From: Dastarcus helophoroides
Taxonomy: Eukaryota; Arthropoda; Insecta; Coleoptera; Bothrideridae
Length of the DNA stretch: 64,000 bases
Direction: 5' to 3'
NCBI GenBank assembly: GCA_028583605.1
Contig: CM053326.1
Coordinates: forward strand, 16,046,639-16,110,638
Shown here piece after piece: positions 38,201 through 50,200 of this stretch. The notes below the pieces were generated by a model. That model saw only the letters and a list, made by a program, of their open reading frames with translations. It did not search any database and was not told the DNA's origin. Every line of letters begins with the position of its first letter. The stretch's first letter is position 1. The position numbers were made by a program, and so were the translations under genes.

Positions 38201-41200
38201 AAAAAAACTAAAATTTTTTTTGAGCCTAGTATCTAAATTTTTAAAGAAAAATAAAAATTGAAACAGCTTTTAATTATGAGAAAAAGATTAGGTTTGTAAA
38301 AAATCGCAAAATAGTAGAGCAAAAAAGCTGAAACTTCTAAAAAAAATCAAATTTGAAGTAGAAATTTGGGGAAAGTAAAAGTAGACATTGAAAATGTAAA
38401 CTCCGATTTTTGAGAAAAAATAAACTATAATTTATATTACAAAATTTTCAAATTTTAGATTTTGAAAAAAGTTAAAATTTCGAGATTAACACGTATTTCA
38501 GTTACCAAAATTGTTGCTGCTTGGGATTCCCGCTTGATTTGATCCGCCACTGGAGGTTGGTAAATAAAACCTAAAATAACCAGGTCTGAGTTTATCTTTA
38601 TTTTAATTCCAAATTTGGATTTTCTCTGGTAATAGTAATGATTCTATTGGAAACCACTTTAATCTTCGACTGCCCATTTTTTTCTCGAAATTACGAGAAC
38701 CTTTTTTACTAAATCATGGATTTTATGATTACTTTTTACTATATTTCCTAAAAATAAAATTTCAAACTTCAGACTCTGATTTTTCTTTTGAAGTTTTGAC
38801 CCGAAAGATGGACATGTTTCAACATTTTGAGAAAATTTGTATTAAGTAGTGTTATTTTCCAAACTTTTTTATCTCAATATTTATCTTTTGCCAAAAATTA
38901 CGTCCTGAATTAAACTAGAAATTTGCAGTTTATGTATTTTAATTTTATTTTAAAATTTCATCAGGAAATTTTAATCCAATATCAATGAATTAATTTTTAC
39001 CCTGTTTTCTAATAGTTTTCAAAATATTCAAAATTTGAAAAATATTTTAAAGAGGAGATTTTCAAACTAATTTTCAAACCTAAGTAGTCGACATTTAAAA
39101 AAAATCGAAATTTACAATAATGGCTAAATGGAAAATTAAAGAAATTCTAAAATTTGAAAACAGTTGAAATTAAAAAATCGGAACTTCTAAAAAATCAAAA
39201 TTTTCAAATAAGTCAACGTTTTGAGACAAAGAAACAAGAAATCTTAAAAAAATGTCAAAATTATCAAAAAGGTAGAGATTAAAAAAAACTATAACGACAA
39301 AAATCTAAATTTTGAAGAAAAAAATTCAACATTTTTCAATTTTTTACCTAGAGTTGATTTTTAAATTTTTACTTTTTCTTGAAAGATCGAACCTTTTTAA
39401 ATTTGACTTTAAAAAAATTCGTCTTTTTCTGAAAATTTCGGATTTTTTAAGAACTTGATTTTTTAAATTGCGAATTTTTAAAATTTTGAACGATTTATAT
39501 AAAACAAATTCGCGAAAGCTTTGACAAAATTTCAACCTTTTTTTTAACTTATTTTTTAAAATGTTGACTTTTTTGCAAATTCGATTATTCTGAAATATTT
39601 TTTCCAAACATTGACCTGGCCTGCTTGATATTTCAACTTTTTTCCTCGAAGTTGTCATTTTAAAACTCAAATATAAAGTTATAAAAATTTTAATGGCTCA
39701 TTTCGATATTTTTCCTCGATTTCGGCTTAAACTCGAAATTTCAACCTTAATATCGAGATTTAAATTTTTGCATCGAATTTTTTTATAAATTTAGAGTTTT
39801 TTCGAAATTTCAACCATTTTTTTTTTCAACTATTTAATATGCAGTTTTAGTGTTTAGTTTTTTTTTAAGATGTCGATTATAATGCAATTTAAGGAGAAAA
39901 TAAAGCAAGTTATGGTTTTTTAGACACTTCTACTTTTTTTCCAAAAATGTCTGGTTTACACTTTTAATTGTTACTTTTTTTGTTTAAAGATACGTTTACA
40001 AACCCTAAATTTTAACTTTTTCTAGAACTTTTGACTATTTTCATTACTTTTTTTATAAAACACGCTTTTTTTTCTAAAATTTCGAAATTTAATTTCAAGT
40101 GGAAAATTGCAATAGTAGCACCTCCTTTAACAATTTTCTTGGTGCTACCCTGTATAATATAAGTATTAACTAGGTTTAACGGTGCATTTACGCTAGAGAT
40201 TTTATTCCGTCCATTTTTCTCTGACATAAAATATATTTTCTCTCTGACGTAAGTGTCAACTATCCTGAGAGAAGCTATCTCCTCCCAGCTGTGTAGATAA
40301 GTCTCGGATAGCTTCTCTCAAGATAGTTGACACATATCAGAGAGCAATGTACGAAATAATGTGTCTAATCTAAACGCACCTTTAGGATTTTACGCGAAGA
40401 TCATTAAAACATTTTTTATAGCAATAATTTAGAGTGGAAATACCAAAGGGACTAAATACCAAATAAGCAGCTTGGAGTTATTAGAGAAAAATAATGGCGT
40501 ATTACTTATTAAGCTAATTAATTTATTAATTTAAGTTAGTAGCCAAACAAAAAGAATTAGCATATGGTGCTTTTGTTGGGATATTAGTAATAATACTTAG
40601 TATCCATTTAAGGTAAAAACTAAAAAACACATTTTTTGGCACTTCCCCCTTTGGTATTTTCACTCTACAATTACATTTTTTAATTTGTATTTATTTGGGA
40701 TGCGGAGGAAACAGGAAAAATTTGAAAACAAAACCAAATAACGAAACAAATCGACATTTTTAGGGTTCCGTACCTTACAATGAAAAAACGGAACCCTTAT
40801 AATCTCACTCCCGTGTTCGTCCGTGTCTGCCACAAAGAGGATTTCCTCGAAAACGATGTAGCGTAGAAATTTGCACAATGTTAGTTCTCGCTGACCCATG
40901 CAAATACCGCCAGTCAACGATTATAAAAAAATATATTTTATAATAAAATGGGTTAATTTGGTCTCCGAAAAATCAAGTTTTAGTTAATATATCGTTTGAA
41001 ATATTATTTGAAAGAGCCTAAAATATATTTTTTTTTATGATTTTTAGTACAATCGTCTTAAATATACAGCTCAAAATGTGTTGACTCTTTCCCCTGTTCT
41101 ACTAGGTTTCTAAAGTTTATAAAATTTAGATTTTAATAGGATTAGTAGATATCGGGCCATAGATTATCGGAAACTGCAAGTTTTTTCGATATCCTAATAG

Positions 41201-44200
41201 TTGTTGAGAAAAAAAAATATTTTATGGAAAAGTAGGTGCTTTTATTCCAAGGTTTGTTGACCCATGTAGTAATCTTTTTTCAAATAAAGAACTTGATTTG
41301 GCTGGAGCATAGAATGCAGGTCAAATTTGTCTTTTATATTATTTCATTTAGATGAATATTTTTGCGCGTTTTCGTTCGAATGATTATTAAAACCTGGTGA
41401 ATTGTACCACTTTATTTCCAAACTAAACTCGGAACACTACAACTGAATAATTAACTCACTTATTCATTGACTTCCTAACTAAATGCTCTGACTGGACGGA
41501 AAAGTGATAGCCTTATATAGGTCTCGGTCCGGGTTCTAGAAGAATTTGGCAGATAAGGCTTATCGTTTGCCGAAATTTCTGGAACGCTTATCTGCCGTTT
41601 GCTTCATTATCGTGGTCGCTTTCCCTTATTAGATTTTTCTAGAAAATTCCCTTACATTCTAAATTCTATAATTACATTTCGTTACAATATTTTCGAAGTT
41701 AGCAGAGTTTATTAAATTGCACGCAACCCAGTAATCGCGGTTGGAATCGAATATTTTAGCACAATCCGAGGAGATCTCGTAAACTGTTTTAGTCGTCGAA
41801 ATATTGCGAATTGCGAATGAATACTGTTTATCTGCGACATTATCCACACAGCTATCAGTTCCATAAATATTTGGATTGATTGTATAAAAAAGTGTGTATA
41901 CTTGAAAATAGACAATTTTTTTTATTTTTCAATTATATTATAAGAAACATTGAATAACATTTCAAATTCATACATATGTAAAAATGACTTAACTGGACCT
42001 ATTGACTATTCACTAGTTGTAATTGGTTTGAAACTAATTGTGGAAAACCTACTCGCTCTTCACTGAATTTTTTTTAATTGTATACTGTGGTAATGTGGTG
42101 TAAATGTAAAATTGATAACTAAAGAAAGCTCCCTTTGCAAGTTAACGCCATTTTTTTTAAAATTTTGTTTGTGGTCTAAATGTAAAATTGATAATCAAAA
42201 AAATTACTTATATAAGCTGCTTTTTGAAATTGATGCCATGCTGAGTCTAGAAAATTCCAAGATTCCGCGGCGCGTTCTTAGCATGGAATGCGTTACCATA
42301 TCTATGTTGGTCTAGGACACACTACTCACATAAGCATTGCCTAGTGAATATTATTTGAGTTCTATTTGTTATGACCATTTATTTTATTTGCAGATCTCCA
42401 ATGTCAGTTGTAGAGATTCAACCCCTTGACTGTAGGTCGATCCAAACCAGTAAATATGCCTATTACCAAAGCCAATGCCATTCTTATCGAGTCAGGTTCC
42501 GCAGGAAGCTGCGAACAAACCCTATTAGATACATATCAAAAAACGTACGATGAAGCTGGTGGAATTGGTGAACTACAGTTGAAAGAGGATTTAGCTGATG
42601 CCATGATGGAATCCACTGGAATAAAAGAATCAACTGGTATGTTATTTAACTTTTATACAAGACACAGTAGTTTTGTATTTGTGATGCAAGTATCACTTTC
42701 AACACTTATTATTAAATTGATATTAGGAAACATCAAAACATCTGGTGTTAGTCTACCAAAAGCGCTTTATCTTTGCAATAAAATGTCTAACAAGAATTAG
42801 GCTTTTGCTAATGCTACTTAAATTCTTCTCATGGATTAGATACTCTATATTAGAAGAACAGAATCAGCCAAAGGCAGGCAACTGGTTGTTTGAGCAATAT
42901 TTTTTCTGTTTTTCTAACAATAATAAGCCGTTGTGGCTGAGTGTGGGTTTTGCAAGAAAACAACTGGCATGAACATGAAATACCTACTAACAAAGTCATA
43001 TTTTTTATATTTAATATCAAAGCACTATTCTAGAATTTTAGTGAAAGTCAACGTTTTCATCACATCGCATCAAACATTATTTCCACACATATGTTCTTTA
43101 AGTTCTTTAAGTTAAATGCTATTTATAATTCAAAGTCTATATTAACACTAATACAACAATAAAAAAATTGGTTAGATAATTTTGTAAGTAGTCTGTTTGG
43201 TACAGGCTACCTATTTTGAGCGGCCAGCTTCGATTGCTATCTGGCGACAAAACTCCCTTGCTCTTTAAAAAAAGGTCAGATCCCCAAGATCGACTTAGCT
43301 TTTTATAGTGAAACTAGCTGATACTACTGACTTGATTTTGAAAATTTTGGCTTTTTTCGGAATTCCTTTTGAAAATATGGATTTTTTGAAAGATTCAACT
43401 TTTAAAAACATTAACTCTTTTAAAGTCTTTGACTTTTTTTAAATAAGATTTTTTGTTCAATATTTTGGCTTTTGTCAAAATTTGACTTTCTAAAAGGCGA
43501 GTTTTTTGAAAAGTCTTCGACTTTTATTTAAAATCTTGACTTTCTTGAACATTTCGACTTTATATTTTGAAAACATTGAATTTGAAATTCTCAAACTTAT
43601 TTTTAAATTTCCACTTTCTTCAAATGTTAACTTATAAATTTCAACACTTTCACAATTTCGTCTTTCTTTAAGATTTTGATTCATTTTCGAATTTTTTGAA
43701 AATTTTGATTTTTTCTTAAAATTGCGACTCTTCAAGATTTTGATTTATTTCTACAAATTTGATTATGCCGAAATTTTGATTTTTGACAAATTCTGCCTTT
43801 TTTTTAAATATGTCCATCTTTGTTGAAACTTTTAGTATTTATAGCCTTTTTTGAAGTTTTTAGACCTGTCTTAAAATTCGTACTTTTTTCAAAAATTTTG
43901 ACTTTTTCTCAAAGTTTTGACTTGTATGTAGTAAATTGAACTTTTTATTTGAAAAATTCGACTTTTTTATATTTCACTTTTTTGTAAAGTTAAATTTCGA
44001 CATTTTTAAGATTTTCGAACCTTTTTCAGAATTTTGACTTTTTCCTGAAGTTATAATTTTCAGAATGTGATTTTTTGAAAATTCTACCTTTTTTTTAATT
44101 TTGACTTTTTGTGAATGTTTGACTTTTTTCAAAATTTTTGTTAAAAATGTTGACCTTTTTTCCGAAACTTTATATATTTGTAACTGTAACTTAAAATTCT

Positions 44201-47200
44201 CCTGTTCGTGAAAATTTTTAATTATATTTGAAGAATCTGACTTTAAATTGCGAATTTTTAAATTTTAAACGAATTGTGTAAAACGAATAAAAGAGACTTG
44301 ACTAGGTTTCGATTTTAAAGCTGGCATTTTAAAAAGGAGTATTTTTAAATTTAAACTGAAAAGTTAAAAAAAAGTTAAAATTTAAGAAAAAAATTTGAGT
44401 TTAAAACTCATAGGAGTTTTGAAAAAAAGGTACAAAGTGATATTTTGGCCTCAATTTAGAACTTACGATGTTTAAATTGAAATGTGAAAGAATCTGTTAG
44501 AATTTACTATCCGAATTTGATAGTTGAAATTTCTATCTTCTTCTCACCTTGGAATTTGGAATTCGAAAAAAATGTTTCATTTCGGTAAATTAAAAATTTC
44601 ATATTAAGTGGAAATTTTTGGAAAAAAACTTGGAGCAAAAATAGACTCAAGTTTGAGTTCCAATTTTCAAAACAGGCAAATTTTTCATAATAAGTTAAAA
44701 TTTCCAAAAAGGAGTTGAGATTTTTAAAAAATATCAAAATTTTGACAGTTGACATTTTTAAAATAATAGTGAAATTTCTAAAATAAATTTCAAGTTGAAA
44801 AAGTTGAAACTGAAAAATAGACTAAATTTTCAAAAATTGTAAATATTGTGATAAATGTCTAGATTTTACAAGAAACATTGAAAAATTTTCAAAAGTTTAA
44901 AAAACCAAAATTTTCGAGAATTTGAAACAATGGGAAAATTATTAAAACAATTCAAAATTTAATAAAAAGTGAAAATTTGAAAAGTAATTCATATTTCAAA
45001 AATAGTGAAAATTTTGTAAAAAAATGTGGAGATTAAAAAAATTGATTTTTTTTCAAATTTTCAGAAAAAGCAGAAATTTTTGGAAGGTATAAATATTGAA
45101 GAAATGCGAAAATTATCAGTTAAGTCGAAGTTTAAAAAAAAATCGAATTTTCAAAAAAATAAAATTTTTTGGATAAGTGGCAATTTGAAAAAGTCGAGGT
45201 TTTTAAAAAAATAATATATTGAAAAAATTCGGAAATTTAAAAAAAAATTAATTTTGAAGTAAAATTGAAATTTTGAAACAACCTACCTTTCAAAAAATTC
45301 GACCTTGTCACTTTTCATTGTCAAATTTTCAAAGGAATCTGAAATTTTAGAAAAAAGCACAATTCAAAAAAAAAAGTCGAAATTTTCAAGAAAAATCTCA
45401 AACATTTAAAAGGAAATCGGAGTTTTCACTTTTTCAAAATTTCGGTCAAATAATGTTTTGATATTGATAAAGAATGCCTGAAATTTTGAAATACCATCAA
45501 AATTTTGATCAAAATTCAGTCATTCAGAAAACTCGACATTTTCAAAAAATTCAAAATTAAAAAAAATATGAAATTTCCGAATAGAAATTAAAATTTTCGA
45601 AGTGGTTTGTAAATAAAGTCGAAATTTTGAAAAAATCGAATTTTTGAAAAAAAAGTCGAAATTTAACAACTAGTTTTTTCAAAAATATTGAATATTTTAA
45701 TAAACAAAATTTTAAAAAAATTGAAGAATTTTAAAAGTACCAAAAAACAGCCAAAACTTTCAAAAATTTGAAAAAATGGCGTGATTTTTAAAAGAATTCA
45801 AAAATTACAAAAAAGTTAAAATTTGAAAAGTAATCCAAAATATTCAAAGATAGTGATAATCTTGAAAAAATTTCGAGGTTTAAAAAACGTTTAAATTTTC
45901 AGAAAAAACAGAATATTTGAAAGGTATAAATATTGACAAAATGCCAAAATTATCAATTGAAGATTTTCAAAAAATACAAACTTTTGGAAAAGTGGAAACT
46001 TAAAGTTTTTAAAAAAGTAATAATTTTGAAAAAGGTCGAAATTTTCTAATAAAATCGAAACTTTGAAAAAATTCTACATTTTAAAAAATTCAACCTTATC
46101 AACATTTCATTGTTAAGTTTTCAAAGAAATATGAAATTTTCACATTTTTAAAAATTCGAAATTAATCAGAAAGATCGAAATTTTCAAGAAAGTCGAAAAC
46201 TTAAAAAAATTTCAAACATTTAAAAAAGCCTGAATTTTGAAAAGAGTTTTGACTTTTTCAACATTTCGATTGAATAATATTTTGGTATTGATAAACTCAA
46301 AATTTTTAAATACAATGAAATTTTTAAGAAAAATTTAATCATTAAGAAAACCCGATGTTTAAAAATGGAAATTAAAAAAAAATTGAAATTTTAAGCAAAA
46401 ATTGAAGTTTTTAAAATGGAATTTTTTAAAAGTCTGAGGTTTGTAAACAAAGTCGATATTCTGGAAAAAGATGGCATTTTGAAAAAGGGGGAATTTAAAA
46501 ATTTGTTGGAAAAAAATCGATTCATTTTAACACAATAATGAAAATAGTGGCCGTTACAAAAGTGAATTGGGCCGGGTGACCTATCAGTCAGTGACTTAAT
46601 AAAAATTAACACAAATTTTTCATTAAAAACATTTAGTACATGACATTTGTCAATGGGAAAACAGTAAAATAAAAACAGAAACTATCTTCAGTTATTGATT
46701 TAATTATAAAAATACTAAAATAATCCCTAAAATTTTAGTTTGCAATTTGTCAATTGATTGAAAATATTAGTTATTACGCCCAATAAGTGCCTAAAAGAGA
46801 ATTCGTAGAAGTGGGAGAATGTTATAACCTTATTTATTAAAATTGATTTTTTAAAGTTAAATAATTTGGAATAACGCTAATATAGTTGATTTTGATTAGT
46901 AAAAAAATACACGGTAATGGTAGGGAAATAATCATTTGATCAATCTCAACAACCAACCCATATCTATAGACAAAGTTCTGCGATTAGTCTATAGTATTCT
47001 ATTGACAAATGAGAAAAAAATCGCCGTTTTCTACTAATCCCTGTGTGCAATTCTATAGATCGCTGTCTCAGTTATCATAGTCAGAAACTGGGTTAGCTGA
47101 ATTGCACAGGTGTAAATGTCTCACAAAGTCCCAAGACCATTTTGAGATTTGTTGAGATTTGTTCGGCCACGTCTAGAGATAAAATTCTCGATTTGTCTGT

Positions 47201-50200
47201 GGACAGTCGCGCGATTTGGCTACGAGTATATATTAGCCTTAAAGTAGTTTATGCATTTTGGAAATAGATATTTAAAAGAAATCTGTATTAAAGTAATATT
47301 TTTTCCCAATTCTAGAAAGCTTTCTTAGGCGTTTTTCACGTGTCACTAATTTCTATGTTATAAACATTTTTTTTGTGTTACATATTATTTATCTTTTCAT
47401 AATGGACTAATCACTCGAAATTAGTCAAACATTACCAAAACCTGTATGTATAGTTCTTTGATTTATAAACATTATTTATATAAGTTTAACACAACACGAA
47501 GTGCATCATAACAGTTCAGTATGTTCATGCCAGGGTTGTGAATTTGTAAACTGCCATAAAATCCTGCATGATGCATGTATCCTTCATGTAATTTTGTGGA
47601 AATTAGTAATACCTGCCATTGGCTTTTTCTGTCCAGGTGGGCGTTGCGTTATCGTATCGATGAAACCACAAGCGCCGGCGGTAGCCAAAGTAGTCAATCC
47701 ATTGGGCACCGTTGTGACACTTCAATCCGACGAAGATACAGAACCCGAAGTAATCGAAGATGCGGTTATACACGAGAACTGCGACGAAACGCTCTTTAGA
47801 CCTGTTGTGACGCCCAAACCAGCTTTATCTTCCGAATATAAGAATCTACGACCTATCGATACTATCATTACCAAAAACTTGGACCCAGCTATTGGTGTCG
47901 CCGTTAAAATAATTAGCAAAGACAAAAACAGCGAAAAAATCGAAAAAAACAATAATAAATTGTATTCCGCTAGACATATCAAAACTAACGCCGGGAATAA
48001 CGGTAAAAATAAAAATACAGCGGAAGAGTTAAAGGGTAAAGCGAAATATAAAAATAAACCCGCGGGTGAAATATCGGAATGTTTGGTTGACACATTTGCG
48101 TATCCTACCGACAAAGAACTTGATTCGAATTAAAATGTTAGAGCCTAAACCTTTAGAAACTATCGAGTGTTCTTTTTCATTAGAAAATCAAGATAGGAAA
48201 TCTAGTAGTATACAGCTCGCTTCTTTGGAAAATGAGATGTGTCCTGAAATCACAGCGAAAGGTGATACATTTGAAGATGCCACTGACTGTTGTACAACCA
48301 GGGAAGCAGAATGTGATCTAACTCTTTTTGACGCAAGCACCCAAAAAGAGGAAAAGGCGAATAAGAAACTTCGAAAACCAAAAGCGAAGCTTGGTATAAA
48401 GATCGCGAATGTTCCAAAAGAACCAATAATTAAGAGCACTGACTGACGGATTCTTTTCTGAACTATCTGTGCAGCCGCCGAAAAAATCCTGGAGCGCTAT
48501 TGCTGCGAGCAAATCGAAGGGAAGCCCAGGAACTTTGTTAGATTTACCGGAAAAAGAAAGTTATTTTGATCTACCAGAAATCGAAAACTTTACCACTTTT
48601 ACAGTGCAGCTACCTAAGAAAACTTATTCGTCTTGCATCACCAGTGATAATCTCATTGACATTGATACCCCTGAACAATCACAAGATATTGAATCATGTG
48701 TAGAAAACAAGGAAAATGAGATTGGTTTCTTAAAATGTTCGGATGATGAGAAAATTGAAAGTAGCAGTTCTCCTGCCGAAACAACCGAGAGTGATGATTC
48801 TGGTAAAGTAACCTTAGATGTTTGTGCTGAAAAGCCAATGACTGAGCAAAATTCTTCTGAACAAACCACTAAAGTGTCAAAACGTAAGTCCAAAAAGAAA
48901 CGTAAATGAGTGCAGATGGAAGTAGACTACTAAATAGGAAGGATATCATTCAAAACTTTGAAATATGATGACATATTGGTTTAGGTGTTTTGTGAGTGAG
49001 TTATCAAAAATATTAGTGACATTTCTGATGTTTCTTACTTTTACGTCATTAAGAAAGTATATGTATAAAGTTGTATGTTGATCCACATGATGAACTAGAA
49101 AGAACAGTATTAAGTAAAATTTTATTAGTTCAACTTATTAAAGTATTGAATAGAGTGGTGGTTGAATGCCTAAAAACGATTTATGCATTTAGTTACAGAT
49201 TTATTTAATTGTATATAGCTTAGGTATAATTTAATTGATTGAGAAAAATATGATTACAAACTGAAAAAAAAATAATAATAAGTTAAAAATTGAAAACTAC
49301 TTTTGCCCAAATTGACAGAGCAACATAATGAAGTTAATTAGTAAGTGATCGAAGGGACAATCATCCGCTAGTTGTGTGTACAGAGTGTCCCATTTTCGGC
49401 ACTTTTCCGGGTATTGGACTTAATTAATTAACGGCAGAGTGTTGGGATTTTCACTTTGGTGTCCTACTTTTTGATCAAATGAAAGATTCCAGTTTTAAAT
49501 TTGGCGTAGCTCTCTTAGTTTTTAAGCTATAGGGTAATTTTAAAAATCTTCACTTTTTAGTCATGCCCCATATTTCCATTATGCATTATATCAAAAAGGT
49601 AAAAACTGATCTTGGTACTAGGAATGTTATGAAGCTCGCCATTTTTCCAAAATTTCGATATTTGTGAAATTCTCACGTTTTAATTTTTTGTTTTTAAGTT
49701 GTCTTTTTGTGAAGATATGAATTTTTCACAAAATTTCATTTTAAAATTTCGGCTTTTTCAAAATTTGACTTTTCAGAATTTTAATTTTTAAAAATTTCGA
49801 TATTTTTTTAAACTTCTATTTTTCGAAAATTGCAGATTTCTTTGAAAACTTGACAAAAAAATTTTTGATATCAAGATTTTTGAAGAAATAAACTTTTTAA
49901 AAACTTCAATTTTATTTCCTATTTGAGACTTATTTTTGCAAAATTACGACTTCTTGTCAAAGTTTGGTTTCTTTATAAAAATGTCAACTCTTTCTTTGTT
50001 TTTTAAAATTTTTTTTTGTTGTTGCTACTTTTTTTATAAAATTTCAATATTTTCTAATTTCGACTCTTCAAGCTTTAGATTTTTTTCGAAAAATTTTTTT
50101 GGAAATCTCGACTTTTGTGAAAATTTCGAATTTTTTTCGGAAAATGAAGTTTTTTTGAAGACTCGATTTTTTTTGAAATTTCCAATTTTTCAAATTGTCA

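Larger units (their letters stand above)
31803..42393. other. BCAS3 intron 6
   Basis: 10.6-kb intron holding the dispersed repeat (31850-31970), quasi-repeat blocks (32140-32990, 36860-37287, 38090-40157), a fold-back element (34922-36230), MITEs (37303-37637, 40177-40386, 40430-40671) and a solo LTR (41367-41686). 32991-34900 is AT-rich with no supported gene; TGTGTAAACTC at 33600 and GAGTTTACACA at 34035 may be a further inverted pair. 41687-42393 is unique. Confidence 0.7.

Noticed and set aside
47722..48114. Hydrophobic minus-strand frame opposite the long BCAS3 exon
   Set aside because: Complement of a charged, disordered coding sequence; complements of Lys/Glu-rich sequence read as Phe/Leu-rich.
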